DNA from: Nitrososphaeraceae archaeon
Lineage (GTDB): Archaea > Thermoproteota > Nitrososphaeria > Nitrososphaerales > Nitrososphaeraceae
Length of the DNA stretch: 34,067 nucleotides
Reading direction: 5' to 3'
Assembly (NCBI GenBank): GCA_025923455.1
Contig: JAICFW010000131.1
Span: forward strand, 1-34,067
Shown: piece by piece, positions 1-10,125 of the stretch
Layout: each line of letters begins with the position of its first letter
Numbering within the stretch: position 1 is the stretch's first letter
Translations under genes and position numbers: made by a program
The notes under the pieces: generated by a model
Database searches by the model: none
What the model was told of the DNA's origin: nothing
What the model saw: the letters and a program-made list of their open reading frames with translations, nothing else

Positions 1-63
1 AGCAAGAAACTAGCTATCAATGAGCTTGCGAGTAGTAAACTACGATTCATTAGCGGATTGTAA
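1..63 (+). CDS. 3' end of a CDS entering from outside the window (…SKKLAINELASSKLRFISGL*)
   Basis: Frame 1 is open from base 1 to a TAA at 61-63; too short to identify. Confidence 0.35.
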   Translation, partial: SKKLAINELASSKLRFISGL

Positions 64-300
64 AGGTTTCCACTATAAATATTATTCTGAGATAAGAATA
101 AAATATTTTAATTTGGGTTAGAATTTTGTTGAAATTATACATTCATTTTAAAAAATATGTATATTTTTTAACCTAGTCAGGAAGGAAGGCATTTATTTGA
201 AAAAAATGTGGCATAACAAGCTATAATATTTACAACTCTAGACAAAGTGATAATTGCTTTTGTTTAAATTGCATATCTGACACCAATTGGTCAAAAAAAA

Positions 301-1062
301 TCACTCATCCTTTAATAGCCTCCTCATTTCCTGATACTCTTCTTTGCTTATCTCTCCTTTAGCAAACCTAATCTTGAGTATGTGTAGCGGATCATCAGTC
401 CCAATAATCACAGGCTTATTCAAAAGCTCGGAGGGAGATGATGAGCTTGACTTGGATTTCAAAATTTTAAGCGATTCAGAGTCTCCCATTGTCGTAACAT
501 TGTCTTGGACTTGAGGTCTTCGAACAAGATAACATTCTTTGCATAACATTAGATTACGATTCCAACCAATCCTTGCAGAATATTTTCTAATGCCTAGTTT
601 TTTTTGGCAGATGCAACAGTAATTCTTTTCATGATTTGATAATAGGGTATGACATGATTCACATAATTCGCTATGAGTTGCCCAACCTATAGACGGAATA
701 AACCTAGATAGACCGAGTTTGAATTTTTTCTTACAAATAGCACACTCATCTTGATCCTCAAACTTTATGTCGGCATCTTTTCCCACAATTGGCAGAAGCA
801 AATTGAAAAGGCTGTCAGCAAACTTTCTGTCTAAACCACGCTTTGAATAATCATATATCTCAACTCCCGTTGGTTTATCTTTTAGGATAATTTGAAAGTT
901 AATCCCAGATTGGTTTTGAGTTCCGAATACAGATCTACCTACGATGTTATGCCTTTGTCTATCAGCATATTTTATTTCAGCATTTTTCTTACAACACTCA
1001 AGTACAGTGTTAAAAAGATCATAGTCTAGATCAGAAAATGACATTGACGCCTTTATAGTCAC
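301..1062 (-). CDS. Zinc-ribbon protein with two CxxC…CxxC modules and a C-terminal SHOCT-like domain
   Basis: CAIC…CESC and CCIC…CKEC motifs; C-terminus DPLHILKIRFAKGEISKEEYQEMRRLL matches the SHOCT pattern. Confidence 0.7.
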   Translation of the reverse strand: MTIKASMSFSDLDYDLFNTVLECCKKNAEIKYADRQRHNIVGRSVFGTQNQSGINFQIILKDKPTGVEIYDYSKRGLDRKFADSLFNLLLPIVGKDADIKFEDQDECAICKKKFKLGLSRFIPSIGWATHSELCESCHTLLSNHEKNYCCICQKKLGIRKYSARIGWNRNLMLCKECYLVRRPQVQDNVTTMGDSESLKILKSKSSSSSPSELLNKPVIIGTDDPLHILKIRFAKGEISKEEYQEMRRLLKDE

Positions 1063-1143
1063 ATCTTAATGTATTCATAATGGATAGAAAAATTTTTCGA
1101 ACGTAATTCTCAAATTTCACAAATTTAGGACTCAGTGCCTTAG

Positions 1144-1716
1144 CTAACCGTTAATGGATACTGGAAACTCAAATTCAAGAGGAGTAGGAAGAAAAAGATT
1201 ATCAAAATCTACTCCCGTTACTTCAAGAGATACCGTATAATTACCTGGTGAAAAAATATTACCTATAACCTTAATCGGACCACTATAATCGGCAACATAG
1301 CTAGCTGAAAGTGTATCAAAATTTGCATTAATTTTGTACGATTCTATTGGTGATGGAACAAATTCCATAACGATATGTCCATCATGACTATGAACTGTTT
1401 CAGTGAAAAGCCTTTGACTTTCATTAAATACAGTTACAAGATAAGTCGTATGTTGTATGTTATTCCCAGTTTTGTTATCTGTCAAAGTAAAATCCAATTG
1501 TACATTATTGGTTGCGGGTAATTGATTTGAGCTGAAATCTAGCATTGCGTTTCGATCTCCAAGGCTAACCATCGGCATGTTGTGACCATCTCCAAGTTCA
1601 GCACCAAATATTTGAGTATTAGAAACTAAAATAAATGATATCAAGGCGACAGCAGATAACAGAGAAAATATACATGGTGTCAAATTTCGACGAATCGACC
1701 ACATACAGTGATACAT
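1144..1716 (-). CDS. Secreted/membrane-anchored hypothetical protein (beta-sandwich-like)
   Basis: N-terminal hydrophobic signal segment; resembles the N-terminal half of the divergent neighbour (GDR…/TGNNI…YLVT…). Start may be an internal Met. Confidence 0.6.
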   Translation of the reverse strand: MYHCMWSIRRNLTPCIFSLLSAVALISFILVSNTQIFGAELGDGHNMPMVSLGDRNAMLDFSSNQLPATNNVQLDFTLTDNKTGNNIQHTTYLVTVFNESQRLFTETVHSHDGHIVMEFVPSPIESYKINANFDTLSASYVADYSGPIKVIGNIFSPGNYTVSLEVTGVDFDNLFLPTPLEFEFPVSING

Positions 1717-1813
1717 GATATGGATTGCATTTAAATTATTATCTGAACTAGATATAACTGAATTCAGTGTGCTGTTAAATAATATAAATTACCAATTATT
1801 TTCTATTCTGAAC

Positions 1814-3145
1814 ATGGCAAGATATATCAACATAATTCTCTCCTTTCTATTTATAACCGGTACTATTCTAATTCCAAATTTCCAGCAAGCAATTGCAGAT
1901 GGTCTATTTGAAGAAAGTTTACCGCCGGCTACTGTGGGTGATAGGGTGGCAAGTCTTTATACAAAGATTAGCCCACCAATATTGACATCAGATACTATGC
2001 AAAATGCCTTCTTTCAACTAAGGTTATTTGATTCAAACACTGGAAATAATATTACTAACGTTAATTATTTCCTGACTATCACCAAGGCAGATAAGTTATT
2101 ACTTCGTGAATTGTTTTATTCTAAGGAAGGACCCTTGTCGTTAAAATTTGAGCCAGGTCCTGGTCCGATAAAGGTCTTTGGAAGTACAGAACCCTTTTTG
2201 GGTGGATGGACAAGTGAAACAGGACAATTGACAATATCCGGTCCGGCATTATCTGAAGGAGGTTTATACCATTTTGGTATAGAAATTTTCGGAATTGATA
2301 ATGTTAGAAACATCTTTGTTCCTGAAAACGCTCCAAGATTTGACTCTTATCTCAGTATTGGAGATGTCTTTACTACAAACCTAACCTATGGAAATCAAAA
2401 CTATAACAGCACATTAATCTCCTATTATGATAGGATTCAAAACTTTACTTTTGAGCCTAAGAACGTTGAAGCAAAATGGGCCATGCCTTTTGATTGGAAC
2501 ATTTCGAGAATTAGATCACAAAATATTTTTGTTCATGAAGAAATCAAGTTCCCAAAATCCTTCGGCGAATTTTCAAATTCTACCATATTTAGCGGAACTG
2601 TAAATGGACAACCGTTGGTCGGAAGATCACTTGCAATTGACCCTTTTACTTCAGAAAAGGCATTGATAATTCATTTTCTGTTGAACAAAAATGATATTCT
2701 AAAGTTGGCAGAGAATAATGCAGTATTAGGAATTAGTAATGACTCGATGAAATTTACAATTCGTCCACAAGGAAATGAATCACAAAAGACATCCGAGGAC
2801 GTAGTAACTGATACAGGAGGGATACATGCATCATTGTTATGGAATCCAAATCCTCCAGCGATAGGTGAAAATGCTCTTGGCCTTAATTTCAGTGACGCCC
2901 TAAGTGGTAATAGATTAAACGCTGATGTTAATTATGATTTGTCTGTGAAAACAGGAAGTGGTGAGGAAATAGTTAGCGTAAATAATATTACTGCAACAAA
3001 TGGAATTTCAAATCAAACCTTAACATTACCCTCTGAAGGAACATTTAATTTGGAAGTTGAAGTAAAATCACTCAAGGTAGTTAATCAAACTCTGCCAGAT
3101 ACAACTCGAAATGGCATCGCAAGAGGCTTTATCGTAGTCTCATAA
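1814..3145 (+). CDS. Secreted hypothetical protein, paralogous to the divergent neighbour
   Basis: ORF 1715..3145; ATG at 1814 (MARYINIILSFLFITGTILIP) gives a better signal peptide than the 1715 start. Confidence 0.65.
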   Translation: MARYINIILSFLFITGTILIPNFQQAIADGLFEESLPPATVGDRVASLYTKISPPILTSDTMQNAFFQLRLFDSNTGNNITNVNYFLTITKADKLLLRELFYSKEGPLSLKFEPGPGPIKVFGSTEPFLGGWTSETGQLTISGPALSEGGLYHFGIEIFGIDNVRNIFVPENAPRFDSYLSIGDVFTTNLTYGNQNYNSTLISYYDRIQNFTFEPKNVEAKWAMPFDWNISRIRSQNIFVHEEIKFPKSFGEFSNSTIFSGTVNGQPLVGRSLAIDPFTSEKALIIHFLLNKNDILKLAENNAVLGISNDSMKFTIRPQGNESQKTSEDVVTDTGGIHASLLWNPNPPAIGENALGLNFSDALSGNRLNADVNYDLSVKTGSGEEIVSVNNITATNGISNQTLTLPSEGTFNLEVEVKSLKVVNQTLPDTTRNGIARGFIVVS

Positions 3146-3237
3146 TGACTATTTGAAAACGGCAATAAGATAACGCGCATGTTCAATCTCTACATTAGCA
3201 GATGAAAATCAGTAAACTATTGAGAAAACTACATCAT

Positions 3238-3951
3238 TTATTTATCTAGACTTTTCATTCCCTTGTTTTTTTCCATATGGTCCAAGACTTCTTCATATTG
3301 TGCATCAAAAAGTTTTGTAGAAATAGGCAAGCCTTCAATTTTTGAGAAGGCCTTTACAATGCTCTTTGCTGCAAGTGGCTGAGGTAAAGTCTTGTCTGAG
3401 ATTTCGCCGTAAAATCCAATTGCTTCGATGTGTCTATCAGAAGAAATTCCTAAAATAAGACCATTGAACCATGTAATTGTTGTAAACTCAGAACCCAGAA
3501 TATCCACATTGGCATCTTCAAGAATCTCTCGCAGCTCCGGTTTGGTTGTTACACCAACAACTCTTGGTTCACCTGTAAGCATATCATTTAATGACCCACC
3601 TGCGGTATAGAGTCTTTTTATTTTACCAATCGACAAACAAAAATCAAGAAATGTATTACACAAATCTAGAAGTTCCCTATGGTCCTCTGGCTGGGCATCA
3701 CCAGTAAGAATTAAAAGCTTCTCACTATCTGAAAAATAAATCTTGTAAACATCTTTCGCCGATTCAATAACACCATCTCTAACATTGACCCATGGTTTGG
3801 GATTTGAAACAATGTTTGCAATATGTTCAGCTTCTAAATTACTTGCCAGGTATGAAGATACCAATCCTCCAACTCTCCCCATATCAGGTAGTGAAGCAAA
3901 TACCGTAAAATAATCTACTTTCTTGTTTGTAAAAATATCTATCAATACCAT
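3238..3951 (-). CDS. PAC2 family protein (proteasome assembly chaperone-like)
   Basis: FASLPDMGRVGGLVSSYLASNLEAEHIA, and YTAGGSLNDMLTGEPRVVGVTT typical of archaeal PAC2 proteins. Confidence 0.75.
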   Translation of the reverse strand: MVLIDIFTNKKVDYFTVFASLPDMGRVGGLVSSYLASNLEAEHIANIVSNPKPWVNVRDGVIESAKDVYKIYFSDSEKLLILTGDAQPEDHRELLDLCNTFLDFCLSIGKIKRLYTAGGSLNDMLTGEPRVVGVTTKPELREILEDANVDILGSEFTTITWFNGLILGISSDRHIEAIGFYGEISDKTLPQPLAAKSIVKAFSKIEGLPISTKLFDAQYEEVLDHMEKNKGMKSLDK

Positions 3952-4019
3952 TTTTGCAACAATACTCCGCTTCTCCAGGACTGGTAAAGAATTGAATATC
4001 GAATCAAAAGAATTGAGTT

Positions 4020-4583
4020 TTAGAGTGTGTCTTCTTCATCTACCAATTTGTCTATCGGATCTCCAGTTGGCAGTGGTGCATTTTTATCAACTTTGTAAGT
4101 GAATAGTTCATCCCAATCCATTCCCAAGATAACGTTTCTTCCAACAGCAATGATTTTTGACTTGGGAACGTCAAATCGATAATCACGTTCACCAAATATG
4201 ATAATTTCATCATCTGTTTCCTTCATAACATGTCCTACGTGATCTTCATTTGCTATCCTGACTCCCTTATTGAATAGGGTCTTTGCATATTCCTTCATAT
4301 AAGATTTCAAGTCAGTGGTCCCATCTGCGCCCCAAGGATCTACAAATTTGCTTGTCGGAAGCGGCGCATCCCTTTTTACGGAATATTTCTTTGCAATCTC
4401 ATCAAAATTTAAACCAATTAACACGTTTTTGCTGACAGTTTGTATTTCTGATAATGGAATGTCATATCTCTCGCTCCCATCTCCAAATACAACAATTTTG
4501 TCATCTGTTTCACGAACAACATACCCAACGTGAGGTGCGTCAAGTGCAATTACTGCCCTATTGAAATATTTACCCGATGTCAT
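4020..4583 (-). CDS. Hypothetical protein made of two tandem homologous (PRC-barrel-like) repeats
   Basis: Internal duplication: HVGYVVRETDDKIVVFGDGSERYDIPLSEI / HVGHVMKETDDEIIIFGERDYRFDVPKSKI, each ending in APLPT. Confidence 0.7.
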   Translation of the reverse strand: MTSGKYFNRAVIALDAPHVGYVVRETDDKIVVFGDGSERYDIPLSEIQTVSKNVLIGLNFDEIAKKYSVKRDAPLPTSKFVDPWGADGTTDLKSYMKEYAKTLFNKGVRIANEDHVGHVMKETDDEIIIFGERDYRFDVPKSKIIAVGRNVILGMDWDELFTYKVDKNAPLPTGDPIDKLVDEEDTL

Positions 4584-4706
4584 ATGTGATTTTGAATATC
4601 TACTACGCTGTATATTAATAAATGGTTCACACGAAAATTTTAGCTCGATTGTTCAAATTTACCCATTAAATCCAATTTAATATGATTTTTCTACTTTTTT
4701 CAACAT

Positions 4707-4961
4707 ATGGTCCAGAAAATTCCCGATAATTATCACATTTTACAGAATTCTCATCTTATAAATATGGAGATAAATGCTAATATATCCAATTCCCCAATTA
4801 AAAGTAACAAGAAAACAATGAGCGTCGATACAGCTCTTAAAAAGAAAAAGCAATATGATCTCATATACGATGAATTGACTTTAAAGAAATTAATGCAATA
4901 TTATAGATTTGAAAAGCGAGAAGAGTTGATAAATTTCTTAAAAGCGCAGTGTATACAATAG
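4707..4961 (+). CDS. Small basic hypothetical protein; C-terminal module shared with the next small ORF
   Basis: ORF; C-terminus YDELTLKKLMQYYRFEKREELINFLKA resembles the ORF at 5052..5210; start uncertain (ATG at 4764 also possible). Confidence 0.5.
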   Translation: MVQKIPDNYHILQNSHLINMEINANISNSPIKSNKKTMSVDTALKKKKQYDLIYDELTLKKLMQYYRFEKREELINFLKAQCIQ

Positions 4962-4968
4962 CACACAG

Positions 4969-5003
4969 TAGTCTTCAATAATTTTTGTTTAAGACTATTT
5001 TTT
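4969..5003 (+). terminator. Hairpin followed by T6 downstream of the 4707..4961 ORF
   Basis: TAGTCTT (4969-4975) / AAGACTA (4991-4997) perfect arms, then TTTTTT. Confidence 0.45.
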
Positions 5004-5051
5004 CATCATTTTTATGAAAAATTTAAGTGCGATTACATATTTTAATAAGGC

Positions 5052-5210
5052 ATGGAGAAAGCAAAAGTAAAAAAATATGTTAATTATGATGATGAAACTT
5101 TAGAAAAGATGAAAAGATATTATAAAATTGATGATCATGACGAACTTTTGCGATTCATAAAGTCTTATGGGTTGAAGAACTATGATCTTGATGTAGATAA
5201 TTCACGATAG
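5052..5210 (+). CDS. 52-aa small protein, paralogous module to the preceding ORF (not in supplied ORF track)
   Basis: Read from sequence: MEKAKVKKYVNYDDETLEKMKRYYKIDDHDELLRFIKSYGLKNYDLDVDNSR*. Confidence 0.55.
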   Translation: MEKAKVKKYVNYDDETLEKMKRYYKIDDHDELLRFIKSYGLKNYDLDVDNSR

Positions 5211-5242
5211 TTAATTTTAGCACTGAAATTGCATATTGATTA

Positions 5243-6472
5243 TTGGGTAGTATTAACTTGTATTTTTTGCACCTCATAACACAACTCGGTCCAACTTTCT
5301 TAATTCAAGATTTCGCGGTAGTCATGATAGTAGCCGCGATTATGGTATTTGTTACTCATAAACTGAAACAACCTATGGTAATTGGGTACTTATTGGCGGG
5401 CATGGTTATTGGTCCCTTTACTCCACCATTTAGCTTGATTCATGATGTAAGCACAATCAATACATTAGCTGAGCTTGGAATAATCATTTTATTGTTTGTA
5501 ATTGGAACTGAGTTTCCTATTACAAAACTTAGATCTGTCGGGAGAATATCACTGGCTGTAGGTATTGCAGAGTCTCTTGGAACACTAATAATTACATTCT
5601 TCGTCGCACAAACTCTGGGATTTTCACAATTTGACTCAATGTTCCTAGCTCTTGCCATGTCAATTACTAGTACTGTCGTTACAGTAAAGATACTAGAGGA
5701 GTTGAACATTATAAATGAAAAATCAAGTGTACTAATAATGGGAATACTAATTGTGGAAGATGTTATAGTTATTACCATGTTAGGTATCCTACAATCACTT
5801 GCATTAACTGCAGCTGTATCATTTGTTCAGGTAATATTGTCTGTCGGAATTGTAGTGGCTTTCATTGCAGCAATTTTGATTTTAGGTTCACGATACTTGC
5901 CACCACTTATAGATAAGATTGCTAGAAAAACTGACTATTCCGTCTTGATTATAGTAATTTTGGGTCTTGCATTTGGTTTATCATTTGCCGCAATAGAACT
6001 GGGATTATCACCAGTAATTGGTGCATTTTTGGCAGGTGTGTTAGTAGCTGAATCAAATAGTGCGGGAATAGCTCGCGTCATTACAATACCACTTCGAGAC
6101 GTATTTGCGGCATTATTCTTCGTATCAGTAGGTGCACTTGTGGATGTATCAAAAATACCTCTATTTATCATTCCAGCTCTTATCCTAATAGTGACTTCAT
6201 TTACCACAAAAATGGTGATTGTTACGCCTTTTCTAATCAAAGCTGGATATGATACAACCACTGCTGTTAGAACTGGTCTTGGTTTGTCATCGGCCAGAGG
6301 AGAAATGTCACTAATAGTTGGAAAAGGTGGTCAGGATGTTGGTGCTGTCTCTTCATATATTCTCCCTATCCTAGGGGTTGTTACAATTGTCACAACTTTT
6401 GTAACCCCATATATATTAAAACTTGGAACAAAGTTGAATATTTCGTCTAATACAAGTGAAGAGAAAAAATAA
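5243..6472 (+). CDS. Cation:proton antiporter (CPA2 / KefB-like membrane domain)
   Basis: KLKQPMVIGYLLAGMVIGPFTPP, …SPVIGAFLAGVLVAES…; multi-TM; TTG start. Confidence 0.85.
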   Translation: MGSINLYFLHLITQLGPTFLIQDFAVVMIVAAIMVFVTHKLKQPMVIGYLLAGMVIGPFTPPFSLIHDVSTINTLAELGIIILLFVIGTEFPITKLRSVGRISLAVGIAESLGTLIITFFVAQTLGFSQFDSMFLALAMSITSTVVTVKILEELNIINEKSSVLIMGILIVEDVIVITMLGILQSLALTAAVSFVQVILSVGIVVAFIAAILILGSRYLPPLIDKIARKTDYSVLIIVILGLAFGLSFAAIELGLSPVIGAFLAGVLVAESNSAGIARVITIPLRDVFAALFFVSVGALVDVSKIPLFIIPALILIVTSFTTKMVIVTPFLIKAGYDTTTAVRTGLGLSSARGEMSLIVGKGGQDVGAVSSYILPILGVVTIVTTFVTPYILKLGTKLNISSNTSEEKK

Positions 6473-6536
6473 TTAGATCCAGATTGATATGAAAATCTCG
6501 CCAGTCCCTCCTTTCTAGCCTAAATGATTTTAGGGA

Positions 6537-7493
6537 TTACGACTGATTTAAAATTCCGCTAACCCTAACGGAATGTTCATTTGGAGGAATAAAAATACTA
6601 GTAGTAATTGTCTTGCCATTCTTGGTAATCTGCGGATCTGTCACTCCTAAATTATCCAAAAATATTGTTATAATTTGATCGCTATCTGATTGCGGTATCT
6701 TGAGAGTAACGATACCTCCTAATGGATTATAATGATCAGCATTGAATGATATGCTGTCAGTTGAATTATCATAACTGAAATTGCTTATTTTTGCAACACT
6801 CTCCAATCCATATGGTAGAAACTTTTCGTTACCTAAATCAAGAGTGTTAATTGGGGCATCTGGATCAAAACCTGCACAACTAAAATAGTTTGCATCTCGT
6901 ACTATGGTACTATCCGGTCTGGCTGAAAATGCTTTTACCTCACCTGGCTTTAGTATTGGTATAATATTAGATTGAATAGAATCTATTTGCGTTCCATTCT
7001 TGTCATGAACTGATGCATATACACTAATATTTTGCACCACAACACTTCCATTATTCTTTAGCGTCCCAACTAATTCCCTATTTTCGCCCACAGGAAAATT
7101 AGAATAGTTTTGCAAAATGATATTATAATAGGGCTCATTTGTATTGACAGTCTGAAGTAAATACGGTTTGCCCAATACATCATAATCAGCATTTATTTTG
7201 AATTTATACGGAGACTCCTTTCCTGGATAAATAATCTTACTGAAAGTCGTATCCTGCAAGGTGGTTTTTGAATCGTCAATTTTTTTCTGTACATCTAAGC
7301 CTACTACTACCCGTTCAGATGTTGTTCCAAGATTTGTTACAACTCCTATAATATTCAACTTGCCGTCCAAATCAACAAACGGAGATCCAGAAGAAATTTC
7401 AAGTCTCTCTTCTGCGTTGACAAAGTTAGAGAAAATTTGTCCAATAAACGTAGTTAGCAACAATGTGATCAGAATCGGTATGATTTGATTCAC
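6537..7493 (-). CDS. Secreted protein with FxLYD/CARDB-like domains
   Basis: Signal peptide; GTLKNNGSVVVQNISVYASVHDKNGTQIDSIQSNIIPILKPGEVKAFSA. Confidence 0.65.
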   Translation of the reverse strand: MNQIIPILITLLLTTFIGQIFSNFVNAEERLEISSGSPFVDLDGKLNIIGVVTNLGTTSERVVVGLDVQKKIDDSKTTLQDTTFSKIIYPGKESPYKFKINADYDVLGKPYLLQTVNTNEPYYNIILQNYSNFPVGENRELVGTLKNNGSVVVQNISVYASVHDKNGTQIDSIQSNIIPILKPGEVKAFSARPDSTIVRDANYFSCAGFDPDAPINTLDLGNEKFLPYGLESVAKISNFSYDNSTDSISFNADHYNPLGGIVTLKIPQSDSDQIITIFLDNLGVTDPQITKNGKTITTSIFIPPNEHSVRVSGILNQS

Positions 7494-7577
7494 AACAGTA
7501 TATTTCCTAAAGGAAAATAAATATCATTGTGAAGCAGAGCAGAGTGCCACATTTTGTGGAACAAAATAGGAGAATTT

Positions 7578-8450
7578 CTAGCGGGTAATCTTGTCAAAAG
7601 GCTTCATTGCATTTGGAATATTTTCAATCAAATCCGTGGCCATCATGTGAAATCCAACCTTTTCTGCCGCAATAGTGGCTGCCACTCCATTGAAATATAC
7701 CGCCAATGCAGATGCATCGAATGGTGAATTTGTCCTTGAATATAAAGCCGCAACAAGGCCTGCAAGAACATCCCCTGTTCCTCCGACGTTCATAGCAGGA
7801 GTAGATCTTCTTATTGCTGCAATCTTTCCAGTCTCATCAGCTATAACATTCAACCACCCCTTGAGAATTATCGTAATCTTGTGTTTTATCGCCATTTTCG
7901 AAACGATTGATTGAATATCTTTTTCACTACCCCCTACATCTTCATTGAAAATTCTTTTAAATTCACCGGGATGTGGTGTTATTATTGTATCAGTTTCCGT
8001 AATTTCTGAGAGGACTTGAGGTATTAGTGCTGACGCATCAAGTACAAGTTTTGTTCCATTCTCCCTAAGTTTCTTGACAAGTGAGTTTAGAGCCTCAGGT
8101 TTGGATAAGGTCATTCCCATACCTATAGTGGCAGTATGAGGTATCTTTGGTAGACCTTTAATCAGTCTGTTTGCAGATCCAATTGTGAGTGAGCTATCTG
8201 TCATGGGTAATGCAATAATATTCGGTGAATAGGATCTTATGGCGCTAACAATAATTTTAGGTACAGCAGTATAGACCAAGTCAGCGCCCGCACGTAGAGC
8301 ACTCAGTGATGCTAGCAAAGGTGCACCATGATACAAACTACTACCTCCAATTACAAGTACTATTCCATTGTCTCCCTTCTTCGAATTTTGATCCCTTGTA
8401 GATACATGATTTTTAATATAATCCTGTGTTATGGAAAGTACTTCCGTCAA
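7578..8450 (-). CDS. nnrD: ADP-dependent NAD(P)H-hydrate dehydratase (YjeF C-terminal/ribokinase-like)
   Basis: VLVIGGSSLYHGAPLLASLSALRAGADLVY, TPHPGEFKRIF, NVGGTGDVLAGLVAAL motifs. Confidence 0.85.
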   Translation of the reverse strand: MTEVLSITQDYIKNHVSTRDQNSKKGDNGIVLVIGGSSLYHGAPLLASLSALRAGADLVYTAVPKIIVSAIRSYSPNIIALPMTDSSLTIGSANRLIKGLPKIPHTATIGMGMTLSKPEALNSLVKKLRENGTKLVLDASALIPQVLSEITETDTIITPHPGEFKRIFNEDVGGSEKDIQSIVSKMAIKHKITIILKGWLNVIADETGKIAAIRRSTPAMNVGGTGDVLAGLVAALYSRTNSPFDASALAVYFNGVAATIAAEKVGFHMMATDLIENIPNAMKPFDKITR

Positions 8451-8656
8451 TATTTATCATGATATGTTTGATATGCCTTTGTCAAAAACCTTGCTAAAAA
8501 ATATGAACCAGATAGATTGAATCACTTTTCCTATCTACAAGATTGAATTGACCAGACATGAGCTGAACAAAGTAACAAAATGGACAGAGATTAGAATTTT
8601 CTTGTATTTACTTGAATCGCCAACTGACTCTGTTCCGCAAGATAACGTGGATAAAA

Positions 8657-9748
8657 TTATTCCATAAATTGGAACCTTCTTTTAGTTTTTTTCTGGAGAG
8701 ATCCTACAATAGGAATGCAATATCCGCATTGCTTACAGCAATTTCTTTCATCCAGATTCCATCCCTCAATATTAAACCCATATCTTTGGATCACCAGATG
8801 ACCGCACTCAGGACAATAGGTATTTTCCAACTTATGTCCTGGTACATTACCTATGTAAATATACTTTAATCCAATCTGTTTTGCTATTTCGCAATGTTTC
8901 TCTAAAGTTAAGACAGGTGTAGAATCAAACTCCATCATCTTGTAGTCAGGATGGAATCTCAAAAAATGAATTGGAGTATCGGGACCAAGTTCATCGTATA
9001 CAAATCTACATAATTGTCGTGCAGAATCCAAGTTGTCACCAACTTGAGGAACAATAAGATCAGTTATCTCTACGTGAATTTTTGTCTTTGATTTTATTTC
9101 CTTTAGTGTTGAAAAGATTGGATCGGAGCTAGGAATACCTATGTAACGTCTTACGAACTCTTGATTTCCACTACCTTTAAAATCAACTGTAATACAATCC
9201 AAAAATTTTGACATCATGTTGACAGATTCTGGGGTATCATATCCATTAGATACAAAAATATTGAAAATTCCTTTCTTGTGGGCCTCTATCCCACAGTCTT
9301 TTGCGAATTCCATAAAAATTGACGGTTCATTGTAAGTATAGGCAATACCCTGTGCACCATAAAACTGAGCTTTCTCTACTACTTCAGATGGTGTCATTTC
9401 ACTACCTTCTATTTTTCTTCTCTGTGAAATATCATAGTTTTGACAGTATTTGCAAAGCCAATTGCAACCCGTTGTAGCAATAGAATAAATCGAAGATCCA
9501 GGCATATAATGAACTACTGGTTTCTTTTCAATTGGATCGATATGCCCTGCAATTACTTTCCCATATACGTATAACCATAGTTTGTTGTTATTAACACCTC
9601 TAATTCCACAAAGACCTATTCTTCCCTCCGGAATCTCACATTTTCTGGCGCATGCAGTACATCGGATTCTGCCATTTGGAAGATTAGAGTATAATTCTGC
9701 CTCTTTACCAAATATTTCTACAGACGCCATTATTATGATATAGCCCAA
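8657..9748 (-). CDS. amrS: AmmeMemoRadiSam-type radical SAM enzyme
   Basis: [39 protein letters not shown] (CxxxCxxC radical SAM), C-terminal zinc ribbon. Confidence 0.85.
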   Translation of the reverse strand: MGYIIIMASVEIFGKEAELYSNLPNGRIRCTACARKCEIPEGRIGLCGIRGVNNNKLWLYVYGKVIAGHIDPIEKKPVVHYMPGSSIYSIATTGCNWLCKYCQNYDISQRRKIEGSEMTPSEVVEKAQFYGAQGIAYTYNEPSIFMEFAKDCGIEAHKKGIFNIFVSNGYDTPESVNMMSKFLDCITVDFKGSGNQEFVRRYIGIPSSDPIFSTLKEIKSKTKIHVEITDLIVPQVGDNLDSARQLCRFVYDELGPDTPIHFLRFHPDYKMMEFDSTPVLTLEKHCEIAKQIGLKYIYIGNVPGHKLENTYCPECGHLVIQRYGFNIEGWNLDERNCCKQCGYCIPIVGSLQKKTKRRFQFME

Positions 9749-9950
9749 AGAACCTTATAAATCAGACTAGGTCTGCAATACCATATATTGAAATAATCTG
9801 TTGTAAATCTTGACGTTGTTCCTTTTGGCTAATACTTGACTCAAGATTCAAATTGTTTCTTTTAGTATCTACATTAAAGTCACACGCAATCAAGACAACA
9901 GGAGATATTAACATAAGTTTTATATGAAGAAAATTATCCAAATTCCTATC

Positions 9951-10026
9951 GCTCCGATGGTGTAGGCCGGTTAAGCATTTCGCCCTCTCAAGGCGACGAT
10001 CCCGGGTTCAAATCCCGGTCGGAGCA
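9951..10026 (+). tRNA. tRNA-Glu (anticodon CTC)
   Basis: Acceptor GCTCCGA/TCGGAGC + A; anticodon arm TCGCC-CTCTCAA-GGCGA; T-arm CCGGG-TTCAAAT-CCCGG; no encoded CCA. Confidence 0.93.
10007..10026 (+). repeat. attL core (3' end of tRNA-Glu)
   Basis: Identical to 21967..21986. Confidence 0.87.
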
Positions 10027-10125
10027 TTGATCTCTCGGTTCGAACTCCCCAAAAATGCACGGCTAGCCGAACAAAGTACATTGCAAGGCTTTTAATCCGA
10101 AAATCTGCACGAAATTTATAATAAT

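Noticed and set aside
5440-5778. 112-aa antisense ORF inside the antiporter gene (also 5935..6261)
   Set aside because: Low-complexity Ile/Thr/Ser composition typical of antisense shadow of a membrane protein
10031-10048. TCTCGGTTCGAACTCCCC as a second tRNA T-arm fragment
   Set aside because: Resembles a T-arm but has no acceptor or anticodon partner; better explained as an integrase arm site
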